Below are positions 13,263 through 24,240 of a DNA stretch of 64,000 bases, piece after piece. The notes under the pieces are model-generated. The model did not search any database, was not told the DNA's origin, and saw nothing but the letters and a program-made list of their open reading frames with translations. Positions within the stretch are counted from its first letter, which is position 1; each line of letters opens with the position of its first letter. A program made the position numbers and the translations under genes. Origin of the DNA: Hydra vulgaris (Eukaryota; Cnidaria; Hydrozoa; Anthoathecata; Hydridae); assembly GCF_038396675.1 (NCBI RefSeq), contig NC_088921.1:19455001-19519000 (forward strand), in the 5' to 3' direction.

Positions 13263-13640
13263 AAACATAAATAACATTTAACAAATAACTTTTAATTGTA
13301 GAAAATAACAACAGTAAAACATTTTAACAATTTAAATAAATAAATATTAAAAGTCAGATTTAAAAGATTAAAAAATTAAAATATTAAAATTTTAAAAGTT
13401 AAATTTATAAAAAATTTATAAAAACATAAATAACATTCAACAAACAATTTTAAAGTTAAATTTATAATAAATTTATAAAAACATAAATAACATTTAACAA
13501 ACAATTTTTAATTGTAGAAAATAACAACAGTAAATCATTTTAACAATTTAAATAAATAAATATTAAAAGTCAGATTTAAAATATTAAAAAATTAAAATAT
13601 TAAAATTTTAAAAGTTAAATTTATAAAAAATTAAAATATC
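13263..13640. repeat. AT-rich tandem duplication, 215-bp offset
   Basis: A block beginning aaacataaataacatttaac and including aattgtagaaaataacaaca is present at 13263 and again at 13478 with very few changes. A smaller unit (gttaaatttataa..atttataaaaacataaataac) also repeats between them. Non-coding. Confidence 0.8.
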
Positions 13641-13778
13641 AGTAAAACCGAGTAATTATCATGCGATAATTTATTGGCTGTTTTAGTATGACATCGTCAG
13701 TGACATTTCAGAATAGTTATATTTGATAGTTGTAAATAAATGTGTATAATGCATCAAAAAATCTTTTATTACACTCAC

Positions 13779-14025
13779 CTGAAAAAAGATTTATCAGATC
13801 ATTCCTTCCAATAATTATAAGTACTTCAACAAAAGCATTATAGTTATCAATCCCAAGAAGCATACGATGTTCTAAAGTTTGAATTAATTCAATAGAAGTT
13901 TCAATTTTTTCTTGATGACCATAGCCAATTTGTTGTGCAAAGTAATATTTAATTGCTTCAACATCTTTATCCAACAAATTATTTGCAATTTTAAGCAAAA
14001 CTCCTTTATATTTTTTTTCATCCAT
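13779..14025 (-). CDS. first coding exon of a death effector domain (DED) protein, possibly FADD-like
   Basis: Role (family): DEDs recruit initiator caspases to FADD-type adaptors in the cytoplasm during death-receptor signalling. Seen: ATG at 14025, then LLKIANNLLDKDVEAIKYYF (helices 1-2), SIELIQTLEHRMLL, YNAFVEVLIIIGRNDLINLF. The segment fills residues about 8-82, the usual length of one DED, and ends in the RxDL motif (R-N-D-L) expected in helix 6. The frame runs into a strong splice donor: the exon ends at 13779 as TCAG, followed by GTGAGT, a phase-1 intron. The open frame beyond it (to 13717) is therefore intronic. One DED followed by an intron recalls FADD gene architecture, but a caspase prodomain is equally possible. 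No death domain or caspase exon was recognised downstream. No stop or frameshift in the exon, so this is the best host-gene candidate in the window. Confidence 0.7.
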
Positions 14026-14755
14026 TCCTTAAACAACTAAATAAGAATTTTATGACATTTTAATTATTTTATCATTTTAGAAACTTAAAAAAATATTGTT
14101 ATAATTAATTGTTTAACAAAGTTAACATAAAAAAATATTATATTTTGTTATAACAACAGTATTTAATATATAGTATACCATGTATTTAATAATAGTCTAA
14201 TGTAATAAATAATATGAAACATAGTATAGTAATAAATATTACATGAAAAATATTGACTTTAAATTTTTTATTTATTAAGTTATAAAAGGAGTACACATAA
14301 CATACACTCAGCACTTGTGCCTAATTTAAATGGTTATATGATACTCTCTCTGTCATAGCTATATGTGAGTACAGCTCATGGTTCTTAAGTCAGTAGGTAG
14401 TAAGATTTTTAAAACTCTGTGTTGAAGACGTTGATTCTATTAAGGGGTGTGAAATATCATATTACAACAGGATCTGTAAATTACTAAAATTGCTGTGTTT
14501 GCGCATTGAATGTGTTAATGCATTCTGTTAATGGGTTTATTAAAAGGTTAAAGCAACTACTTACTTATAATAATACAGGATGAAGCAACTCCATTGCTTA
14601 TATTTATATTTGAGTCATTCCATGCAAACTGAACCAAGGATCAACATGGCCCTTTTCTGATTTTGATGAAACTTGGTGGGTTGGTAAATATCAATGAAAA
14701 AACAATTCCTAAAAATTTCAGCATATCATCTTTTAATGTATTTATGTTTGAAGTT
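14026..14755. other. 5-prime flank of the DED exon, no gene seen
   Basis: AT-rich. It should contain the promoter of the minus-strand DED exon if the ATG at 14025 lies in the first exon, but I cannot point to a promoter element. The 67-codon minus frame at 14641-14844 overlaps the pogo-type terminal repeat and is not a gene. Confidence 0.4.
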
Positions 14756-14761
14756 CGAAAT

Positions 14762-15706
14762 GGGGCTACTTGAACCCAAATATCATTGTGGCAGCTTATA
14801 ATTGAAAATGAATAAATTTGCTTTCCATTAACATTAAACCCCAAATTGTAATAATATATTTAAAAGGAGTTGATATAACTGTTATTTCAACCATTTTCCT
14901 AATATTTGTTAGGTTATAAAATGAATACTGAAATAATGTTAATGGTTGGTTTAAGCTTTTGTTATGCACCTATATGCGTATACTTCGTGCTATCATAACT
15001 GGTTCTACAAGAATGGTTCACAGATATAAAAGTAAGTTGGGATCGAGAGATTACAAAGAATATACCAATCAAAACTTAGAGCAAACCTATATTAATATTG
15101 AACGTGGAGCTATCAGTCAACAATTTGCTTAAGAACAGTTTAGAATCAGCAGTTTCAGCATTAAGAGAGCTCTTCAAAGACGGCACTGACTATCACAAAG
15201 AAACATGCCGGGCATCCAGTTGTCTTCACACCTGAAGAAGAACAGTCATTTTGTGTTCACTTGAATAAAGTTTCAACTTTTGGCTACCCACTGACTTCAT
15301 TTGATCTTTGAATTATTGTGAAATCCTATTTAGATTGATTAGGAAGTGATGTTCAATGTTTGAATGAAAATGTCCCAGGTGTCAAATGGGTAAAAGCCTT
15401 TATTATAAGGCATCATCAGCTATCCGAGAGATTTGGCGGAAACCTCAAAAGGGTCATGGCTGCACTACACTAAAGGGCTTTTAGCCTATGGGTTCAACTA
15501 GCCTCACAACAGGGGTTACTTGAGCCCAACCTTAAGCCCCCAAAAAGGGAGGGACAAAGTCCACCAAAATATTTTTTTCTCAACAATAATCATTACTAAT
15601 TTATAAGTCCATGAATTAGCAACAACAAGTTTTTTTTACATTGATATAAATATGAGAGAGAACCACAAACATCAAACATGTATCAAATTTGGGTCCAAGT
15701 AGCCCC
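14762..15706 (+). mobile_element. pogo/Tigger-type DNA transposon relic
   Basis: A 20-bp inverted repeat (ggggctacttgaacccaaat at 14762; its complement ending at 15706 with one mismatch) encloses the remains of a psq/CENP-B-type transposase N-terminus. From 15013 the frame reads MVHRYKSKLGSRDYKEYTNQ. Further on, with frameshifts, come VFTPEEEQSFCVHLNKVSTF and YPLTSFDL (about 15220-15308), then LDRLGSDVQCLNENVPGVKW (about 15330-15390). The DDE domain is missing, so the element is internally deleted. The same terminal motif recurs inside at 15490-15527 as an inverted pair, suggesting nested or rearranged ends. Family: the Tigger/jerky group of the Tc1/mariner superfamily. Inactive. Confidence 0.7.
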
Positions 15707-16695
15707 GTATGACGGTACTTTATTAAAACTTTGCCATGAATTTATAAATGTCATATTTTATCCATAATAGCCGGCTAAAAAACCTTAAAAATCGTTTGCA
15801 AATATAAAAAGATGATTTTTGATGAGACAGCATACAAACTCTGCATTTAAGAAGTAAAAATACGTTGTTTTTTATTTCTATAAATGGTAGGCTTATAAAA
15901 TATTAGATAATTAAATTTACTGATAAGACACAACTCAGTAAAAAACTTTGGACTTCTAAAAATTGCTTCGGCTGAAACTTAAGAAAATGTTTCACTTCAA
16001 ACTATCAGTAAATTATGATCAGCACTGGTTTTATTAAAGCTTTTTTTTCTATTGTTTTGATAGACTTAACTGCATTGATTTCAGGAAAAAAAAAGTGAGT
16101 ACTCATGCCGAAGTTACAAAATCAGAACAATGAAATTTGCTTTAAAAAATAATAAAAATAGAGTTATTGTTTAATTCTAGTTTTTATTATTTTTTATATT
16201 GCATTTTTTATTATTTTTATACTTTATATAGCTCTATATATTGTAACAAAAGTATGTATAAATTTAAAAATATTTCACAATCGGTACTAGAAATAAGTCT
16301 TTAATTAGCCTGAATTAAACCAGTTTTTAAATAGCCCTAGCTCTTCCTTGCCCCCTTCGCATCGTTAGATCTAACTCAATGTTGCATTGGAAAAGCATTA
16401 AATAAAGATTGTCATGAAGTAAAACTTGCTAAAATCAAAAAAATTTAAGGTTTTGAGGAAATAATAGAAAAAGATCAAGAAATTATGCACTTGCGATGTA
16501 AAGTAAATCATATTTAAACTATTTCTATATACCGTGAAAAGATCTACTTAGATAGAATTCGACTTCGTATGGTAAAAGCTTGTGTTGCGATTCATTTAAA
16601 CAACACAAAGTTAAATTAAGAAGTAAATAAAAATAAATTAACTTGAATTTTTAAAAAATAATGGTTTATTTAATGTTTCATCATTTTGTTACTTT
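15707..16695. other. no gene seen
   Basis: AT-rich with poly-T and poly-A runs. The last bases form a plausible acceptor (ctttttag) for the following coding fragment. Confidence 0.4.
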
Positions 16696-16699
16696 TTAG

Positions 16700-17205
16700 A
16701 ATCTATCAGAGTAATTATTGTTGATGCTGTAAAGGAGTTTGATTTACCTGGTCATAAGCTTTGTTCAGAATGTTGAAAAATGTTGTATTTAGAAAATAAC
16801 AAAGAAGATTACAGAAGTGATTCATGTCAACATAAATATTATGATTTCAATGAGACTCGCATTTTGAAAGAAAAATTTAATTCAAGCATTAATAGCCTTG
16901 GATGTTTACCTTTTAAACGAGTTGCTCATAAAGACAGGGCCACTATGCAAAAAAAAAAAAGATGAATAAAATCTATATAGCAAATAAAAAGAAAATAGCA
17001 ACTGCTTTCCTCTTAAAAAGGATGAAAATCTGTAAGTGAAAAAGTAAAAAATCAAGTATATGAATTTTATAAATCAGATGAATACTCTCGACTGTGCCCA
17101 AGTATAAAACATCATGTCTCAATCCAAGGTGGTGGTAAAAGACAACATTTTCAAAAAAGACTTTTATTAGTTAATAATAAAGAATTTTATTTAAAGTTTA
17201 TTTAA
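16700..17205 (+). pseudogene. fragment of a zinc-binding multicopy gene family (cnidarian type)
   Basis: After an acceptor-like ctttttag the frame reads SIRVIIVDAVKEFDLPGHKL then CSEC, a Cys pair of a probable zinc site. It continues as a 61-codon open frame (16780-16965; FNETRILKEKFNSSINSLGC). Beyond a stop and a frameshift, 17035-17200 reads VKNQVYEFYKSDEYSRLCPS and then GKRQHFQKRLLLVNNKEFYL. The FY-x-D-E-(Y/F)-S-R and Q-K-R-L-L-L blocks are hallmarks of a multicopy cnidarian/fish protein family that I recognise by sight but cannot name. It probably belongs to the same broad class as the gene inside the 35.3-41.4 kb transposon. Only the N-terminal third is present. Broken by stops. Confidence 0.55.
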
Positions 17206-17318
17206 AATTTCCTTTGACATCATACTTGTAAGTGCCACCAGAGTGCAAAACTTTAAGCATTAAAAATTTTGCTTAATAAACACAATTGATAAATGAATTT
17301 TTGACTTTTTGAAATAAG

Positions 17319-17980
17319 TCAGCGTGTAGATTCAGCATGAACCACTGTAATTGAGCATCTAGAATCAATTAATGCTGTTTGGAACATTCCGTTTATTTTA
17401 ACATTTAATGATGGCGATGCCGTTTCCGGGAGAATACTGGATGTCATTATTTCCAAATTCTCTTTTTTTTTAAATCTCGCAATCGTTTGATGTAGTCTTT
17501 GGCTCGATGATTGAGTGAAAAGTTTTTGCATTTTGTCTCGCAGTCCCGTGCACAATTTCCAAATTTCCCACAATTACAACACGCTATTTTATTTGTTCCG
17601 GCAAATTCAGTTGTTTGGGGAAGTGCCGATGTTGCTGCAACCATCACATTATCGGAACCATCCTACTGTTGGGCTTTTTGAGTCACTCGTTCCAAAGTAA
17701 TAGCAACCTCAACAGCCTTTGTAAATGTAAGTTCTTCAGGTTCCAATAATAGGCGTTTGATCGTAGCTCTATCGTTAAAGCCAGTAATAAATTGGTCGCG
17801 CATCCAGTCATCTCTATCCGTAACTTTGCATCCTTCAGCTGCTCTTGCAATCCGCCGTAAAAATTCCGTCACACTCTCTTTACTTGCTTTTTTATTTGTT
17901 GCAAATTCAAAACGCAGTATTAAAGATGACTTTGTTTTAAAATGCTTTATAATATTTTCCTCGATCTCTTTGTAAGTCAC
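17319..17980 (-). pseudogene. Gypsy-like retrotransposon relic: gag, zinc knuckle, protease
   Basis: Read on the minus strand: 17980-17663 is a capsid-like frame (SVTEFLRRIARAAEGCKVTD, FITGFNDRATIKRLLLEPEE) typical of Ty3/Gypsy gag. In a second frame, 17647-17447 carries a CCHC knuckle, CCNCGKFGNCARDC, in which the expected His is Asn. In the third frame, 17460-17319 is a retropepsin start (KINGMFQTALIDSRCSITVV) with the catalytic D-S-G changed to D-S-R. Order gag-NC-PR is normal, and RT, RNase H and integrase are absent. No LTRs were recognised. Frameshifts between all three parts and the lost active site mark it as dead. Confidence 0.75.
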
Positions 17981-18002
17981 TGAATCCTCTCCTGGGTATG
18001 CA

Positions 18003-18047
18003 GAATAAATCTGTAATGCAGATTAAATCTGCATTACAGATTTATTC
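18003..18047. repeat. perfect 22-bp palindrome with 1-nt centre
   Basis: Arms 18003-18024 and 18026-18047 are exact reverse complements (core ctgtaatgcagatt / aatctgcattacag). The right arm overlaps the outer end of the TIR transposon that begins about 18030, so the palindrome may be a terminal duplication or a footprint of transposition. Confidence 0.9.
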
Positions 18048-18366
18048 ATTTTTATATGGGCATTTATTCATTCTTATATCCGCGTTTATATGCTATTCAA
18101 CCATCCATAAAATTTCACATATAATTTTATATAAACAATAAAAAGGTTTTTATGTTTTTATATTAATAAATCTAAAATAAAAAATAGGATGTTGCCACTG
18201 TTATTTATTTAAAAAATGGTTGACGAGCCAGCGCTGGATTTATGTAGTAATTATAAATAATTAAATTTAATTGAAGATAAATGAATATTTAGATAAATAA
18301 TAATTTAATCAGTCAATAAATTTAATAACAAAATTAAACAAAAATCTAATACTAAATTAAATAAAC

Positions 18367-18494
18367 TATCATTGAATGTAAAAAGTCCTAAGTATTTGTA
18401 ACCTCGTTTACAGTTTTTCAATACAAATTGTTCTTGTTTACTGGTAAACGAGGTTAAAAAAACTTAAGACAAAGACTTTTTACATTAGATGATG
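18367..18494. repeat. hairpin insertion inside the transposase relic
   Basis: Inverted arms share gaatgtaaaaagtc and taacctcgtttac (left about 18372-18412, right about 18442-18485). A near-duplicate gaatgcaaaaagtc occurs again at 18507, so the hairpin looks like a small MITE-type insertion or an expanded terminal footprint. Confidence 0.6.
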
Positions 18495-19292
18495 GTTCGA
18501 TCACCGAATGCAAAAAGTCGTTTAGGATGGGCACTGCTTTTTTCTTTTCCATCCCTATGCAAGCAAATTTAACGGAAATTCAAATGAAAAACTTATTTAT
18601 TTGGATCAAACTGGATTTAATGTGCCTTCTAACAGCACATATGGTTATTCACTAAAAAGTGTGCAAGCAATTCTACAATCGTTTGCAAATTGTGGCAAGA
18701 ATATTAGTTTGGTTTGTGCTGTTTTAACAATGGGAGTGCTGACTTATGAAAAAAAAAACTGAAGGCTCAAATGCAGTTTCATTTTGAACTTTCATTACTA
18801 CAATATTGGCACCAGCGATTAGGAATGCAGATGTGGAAGCGTTGGTGTTTGTATTGGACAATTGTAAATTCCACTAGAGTCTTTCTGAAGGCAAAAACTT
18901 GCCTCTCGTGGCATAGCTATTAGGTTTTTGCCAGCATACTGGCCACAGCCTAATAAAAGTAGAAGAACTTTTTTTCTTCTTTAAAGCATACTTACAAACA
19001 GGGAGAAAGGCCTAGAAATACGGATGGGGTAATCAGGAAACTTGAAAACATTATGGATACTACATAGTTTAACTTAGTTCCATTTTTCAATCATATGCAC
19101 AGTTACATAATTCCAGCGCTGGCTCGGCAACCATTTTATAGATAAATAGCAGTGGCAACAACCTAATTTATATTTTAAATACATCTATATAAAAACATAA
19201 AAGCTTAATCATTGTTTATATATAATTAAATTAGAGATTTTATGGACAGCTGACTCACATATAAACCCGCATATAAGAAAGAATAAACGCGG

Positions 19293-21582
19293 ATTTTTTT
19301 TTTTTTTTTTAGTTTACAATTATTAATCGTAATATAACAATATAACAATGCATAAACTTGGTATCTGAAGAAGATCCAAAAGATCTTGTCGTCAGAACCA
19401 TATAAAATATATCAAACGTGTGTACATAATATAATAAAAACACAATTGATTTAATAACTATGAACAATGTAGAATAAACAAAAACTGAAAATAATTTAAC
19501 AAATTATCCAGAATGAAAATAATTTTACATTTCAAAAACATTTATATATATATTGTCAGTTAAAAGAATAAAGTTTTTTAATTTGGTTTTTAAAACGGAA
19601 AACAAAATTGACAAATCAAAATTTAGAAAAACAATTTTGTTCCATAAATACGATGCTCGACAGTTTATGCAAAATTGATTAAACTTTGTTTGACAAAAAG
19701 GTTCAATTAATAAATTATTATTTCCTAAAGTATATGTGTTTATAGCTTTATGGGTAAAAAGATCTTTTAAAACATAAAATATTATAGACATTGAGTTCGT
19801 AAACATTAGGTGCTTTAACATTTTTTAACAAAATGTTTAAATGAGAAAAACGATTTTCAAAACATACTTAACGCATCGCGTGTTTCTGACGATGGTAGAG
19901 ATTTCGTAACTTACTTTTAGAGGTACTTCCCCAAACAATATTGGCATAATTTATAAAGCTATGAATAAATGAATAGTAGAGTTGAATTAAATTTTGTTTA
20001 TTTAGATCTGACCTTATATTAACTTCCAATACTTTTGGCCAATTTAGTAGAAATAATGTCGACATGATACTTCCATGTAATATTTTCATTATTGTAAATG
20101 CCTAAAAATTTTGTGACCGACTCCTTTTTTATTTCAATTTTATCAATAAAAAGTTTAGTTAAAATATTTGGTAAAAAACGCTCTCTTGCGAGGGAGTGGA
20201 AAAGAATCCATTTTGTTTATTCAATGTTTAATGTTAACTTGTTGCACTTAAACCATTTGGAGATGTAATTGAATTCTTTATTCATATTTGAAAAAAGTTC
20301 ATGAATATCACTGTTTGACAGAAATAAATTAGTATAGTCCGCAAAAATGATACTCATAAGGTTAGAAGCTTTATTTAAATCATTTATATTGGCTAAAAAC
20401 AAAAATGGGCCAAGAATAGAACCCTGTGGAACACCACATTTTATGTCAACTAATTTTTCATTTTGAAAATAATCTCCATAGAAAACAAATTGTTTTCTAT
20501 TTGTCAAGTAACCTTTATACCATTTTATTAATTTGCCATTAGTTCCGTAAATTTTGAGTTTTTTAAGTAAAATTTTTTGATCGAACGTGTCAAATGCTTT
20601 TGATAGGTCAATGAAAATACCTAGAGTATATTGTGATCTGCCAAATGAATTGGAGATTTCACGAATGAACTATGTAATGGCTTTTTTTAAAACCGAATTG
20701 ATTTTTGTAAAGAAGTTTTTTTAAATTAAGGTAATTGTATGTTCTATTGTATATAACTATTTCAAAAAATTTCGAGAAGGTTGAAAGAACTGAGATAAGG
20801 CGATAATTACTAACATTTGATTTTTTTCCGTCTTTGTAAATTGGAGTAACTTTATCTATTTTTAATTTGTCGGGGAATACACGTTGCTGTATAGATGCCC
20901 TGAAGATTTTATAAAGAATACATTTTAAAATTTCAAAGCAATCTATGACTATGTTGCCATTTATTTTGTCCGCACCTGTAGCTTTGTTTCTTTTGAGAGA
21001 TTTGTAAGCTCTCTAAAACTCATCAAAAGATAAGTCAGAATATAAATTATCTATAAAAAGCGAATTATTTATAGGCTCTAGAAAATCACAAAAAGATTTT
21101 TCCGTAAAAGGAATCTTATTTAGTTCCTAAATCAATAAAATATTTATTAAACTCGTTTGCAATTTTGCTTGGTTCATATATATTTGTTTTATTTTAATTA
21201 CTTTAGGAAGGGAGTTTGAATTTGTTTTTTGTTTTCCTTTTATTTCTTTCAACGTTCTCCAGGTATTTTTTGAGTCGTTTTTGAATTTACTGATTAAATT
21301 TGAATAAAAATTTTTATTACTTTTTTACAAATTTTTTCAAATAAATGCTGGTAATTTTTTATATTTTTGTTGATTTTCATCTGATTTTGTTTTTAATTAT
21401 TTTATATATAGTTTCTGTTTAACTTTAGAGGATTTTCTAAATCCTTTGGTAATCCATGGACTCTTCAAGGTTTTTTTTTTATTTGTTCACAAAGTGGAAA
21501 GTTTGCATTGTATATTGAGAAGAAAGTATCAAAGAACTTTTTATATTGTACTTGCGTCATCAATAATATATTTAAAAATAAA
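19293..21582 (-). mobile_element. antisense CR1/Jockey-like LINE, 5-prime truncated
   Basis: Minus strand, 5-prime to 3-prime: a pre-RT linker (SPWITKGFRKSSKVKQKLY, about 21460), then FPDKLKIDKVTPIYKDGKKS (about 20880-20830), LGIFIDLSKAFDTFDQKILL (about 20610), CGVPQGSILGPFLFL (about 20430) and SIIFADYTNLFLS (about 20340), where the catalytic FADD has become FADY. The thumb/tail follows (YYSFIHSFINYANIVWGSTS, about 19930). The 3-prime end is a poly(A) tail seen as T18 at 19293-19310 on the plus strand. Flanking copies of aataaa(c/t)gcg(g/c)a at both ends fit a target-site duplication of about 12 bp. Several stops; the endonuclease is missing. The insertion interrupts the right TIR of the older DNA transposon. 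Confidence 0.8.
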
Positions 21583-21874
21583 TAAATGCGCATATAAAAA
21601 TGAATAACCCTGTAATTCACCAACTATAATAGAACAATAACTATTTTTAAAATGTAGCAATTAGACTTTATGTAAGTTTATAGCAGGTTTATTAATTGAC
21701 TATATAATGTATTCAACGTGTTAATGGCGCATCAATATCATCAAAATATGGTACCTGTCTTACATATGGTTTTAGACGTTGATATTGGTAGCATCAGGAG
21801 TTTTTTTTAGCTTCACTTAACTTTAAGACAGCTGCCGCATTAGGGATGTGACTTTTGGTAAATTTTTGGTATCC

Positions 21875-22627
21875 CACAACTAAGTTGTTGAAAAAATTAT
21901 TCAATTTTTTTTTATAAAAATTATTTCAGTGCTTTATATTGAAAAGTTGTTACAACTATAAACATTTGTATTTTAGTACCTCCAGTTTCCAATATAAAAA
22001 ACAGGTGAACGTTGGTTTTACAGTAACTGAAAATTCATTAGATTTATTTAATATTTTTAAGAAGGTCACCCACCATGACCCTTGATTACACAATGGCTCC
22101 AATATACCATTTTTTTTATTTTTCTTCAAAAGTATATTAACCTGGGTCTCTAAAGAACTAGAATTTCATAGAGATTTCAGAGTTTCAAAATAAATTGCTT
22201 AAATTTTTATATAAAAGAAACAACACTTTTTAACTAAAAATTGAAAAAAGTCTTTTTTTATGACATTTTGTTTGCAATATATATTTTTTTTAATGTTTTA
22301 GTAGAAAAGATTATGAGTTTTGGAATCACTATAAAAATCTGGTACTTTTGAGACTCAGGTTAAAATACTTTTGAAGAAAAAAAAATTCTTTGATATATAT
22401 GGGAACCAGTGTATAATCAAGGGTCATGGTGGGTTACCTTTTTTAAAAATTAGATAAGACCATTGACTTTTCAGTTACTTTCAAACCAGAGTTCATCTTT
22501 TTTTTATATTGGAAACTGGAGGTACCAAAATACAAATGTTTATTGTTGTAACAACTTTTTAATATAAAGCACTAAAACAATTAAAAAAAAAAAATTGAAT
22601 AACTTTTTTAACAACTTAAATGTGACC
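21875..22627. mobile_element. foldback / large palindromic MITE
   Basis: Two arms of roughly 350 bp are inverted copies. The left arm (21880-22230) contains tacctccagtttccaatata, gtaactgaaaa, ggtcacccaccatgaccctt and ctgggtctc. The right arm (22300-22627) carries the reverse complements, including aagggtcatggtgggttacc and tatattggaaactggaggta. The central non-palindromic part is short (about 22235-22300). No coding sequence. Divergence between arms shows it is not recent. Confidence 0.8.
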
Positions 22628-23845
22628 TATTTTTTAATACTTCTCTATATTTTTAGCACTTCATAACTGCATAATAATAATAATTTTTGATTGTAAAAAA
22701 TTCTAAATAAGCTTGTTAAGAAAGATTACTTAAATATAAATAATTATAATGCAACAAAAATGCACCCACATACACCCAAAAGACTTTTGTCACATTTTAT
22801 ACAAACTAGGTTTTATTAATAGTTAGATAAGATAAAATAAAAAATTTCTATTATAAACATTAAGCTACTTGAGCCATATCTTGAAACTGTGTCAAGCAAA
22901 TATTATATTTGGTTGATGCAGCTAAAAAATAAAAGTAATAAATTCCTTTCATTCACTTTACATCATGAGTACAATCATATGAATATAATGATACAACATG
23001 ATATGCTTTCTTTAATTTTTAAATAAAATTAAAAAACAATTATTTTTTTAAATTACTTATAAAGTAGTTAAATTCTGTGTTTGTTTTCAAAGTTTTATGC
23101 AAAGTTTGACTTATGAAAAAAATCGATGAATAAAAAAATGCTACCAAAAAAAAATAGAAAAGCAAACTCAACTACACTCAACTTTTTCTTTTTTTGCCAA
23201 CTTAATGTTAAATATTCATATGATTGTCAATTTGTCAAAACCTGTTTGTATATTTTGTGAAGACTTAAAATTGTTTTAGGTTTCAATTATTCGTGTTACC
23301 AGTTTGCTGTTTGTGTACCTCAATTAAAAGATCCAATTTATCACCAAACTTTTCCAGGATATCATTCTTTTTTTCATTAAAACTTATCTTTATTTTTATT
23401 CCTCGTGCTAGCCATATTTTAATTTCCAAGCAGCATAAAATATGAAATATACATTCAAAATTTTAATCTAGGAATGAAAAGGTGATTATCCCAAAAAAAG
23501 ATAAACTTTTTTTTTGCACGGTATAAGTACCAGCAATGAGAAGAAAAACACGATGCCAGCGCTTTGCAAACATTTCTGTCTTCGGTTTTTCATGCAAATT
23601 TCCATTTTGGTATTATTGTTATTTCAAGATCAGTGAAAGATACTTAGGTGGAGAAACCATTTCAATTTGTTGTTTTATACCATTAACTTCTTTAGTTATT
23701 AGATCTGTTGATTTTATTTCGAAAACAAGTTTGATGAGTTGACATTAACTAGAAGATGTCAAAGCAGGGTTTTTCCAAATGATGGTTTACTAAAGAAATA
23801 CTAAATAAAATGATGGTAAACCATAATAATATTAAACAAACTTTT
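22628..23845. other. no gene seen
   Basis: AT-rich. A 68-codon plus-strand frame at 23536-23742 lies opposite a possibly degenerate minus-strand coding segment; neither is convincing. Confidence 0.4.
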
Positions 23846-23849
23846 ATTG

Positions 23850-24240
23850 TTTGAGTTCTTCTCCATAAACCTCTGCTTATATTGCTTCTTTTCTTACCCG
23901 TCGCATCCCCAATTAATGACAAATTTTTAGCTTTATGTATATGTAATTTGTCTCTCACTTCTTGAATTTGAATGTTTCTGTTATTAATACTCTGTTATAA
24001 TAACTAATAAATATACTAAGTGCTTTTTCTGCCAACAATGATGCTGGTTGCTTGAGAAACCACTTTTGGGTCTATTTCAAAATTGTACCTTGTTTTAGAG
24101 ATGAAATCAAATTTTCTGGCAGCTGAAACCTCTTTCTTATTTTCCTCAGCTTCATTGCTATGGCCACACTTAGCTCCTGGCCAATTTGACTCTAATAGAT
24201 GTTGCTGAAAGTTTTTGCTGAAAGTTTTTGTAAGCTAGGC
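23850..24240 (-). pseudogene. degenerate coding segment, family not recognised
   Basis: One minus-strand frame stays protein-like from about 24240 to 23850: QHLLESNWPGAKCGHSNEAE, SAARKFDFISKTRYNFEIDP, VVSQATSIIVGRKS, then three stops, then VRDKLHIHKAKNLSLIGDAT and RSNISRGLWRRTQ. Upstream, a related frame reads KTGLAYKNFQQKL. Charged, low-stop composition argues for former coding sequence, most likely of a multicopy element. I cannot assign it. Confidence 0.4.

Larger units (their letters stand above)
18030..21612 (+). mobile_element. TIR transposon of IS630/Tc1 type, right TIR split by a LINE
   Basis: Left TIR (about 18030-18238) and right TIR (19112-19296 continued at 21583-21608) are inverted copies over roughly 200 bp, sharing ttgccactg..atttat, gttg.cgagccagcgctgga and the outer ttattcatttttatatg. 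Between them, on the plus strand, lies a broken transposase: LIYLDQTGFNVPSNSTYGYS (about 18600), NISLVCAVLTMGVLTYEKK, FVLDNCKFH (about 18850-18880) and a degraded LPAYWPQ..block. This is the D..D..(E) layout of IS630-like members of the Tc1/mariner superfamily. Element size without the LINE is about 1.3 kb. The coding part has several stops and an inserted hairpin at 18367-18494. Confidence 0.75.
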
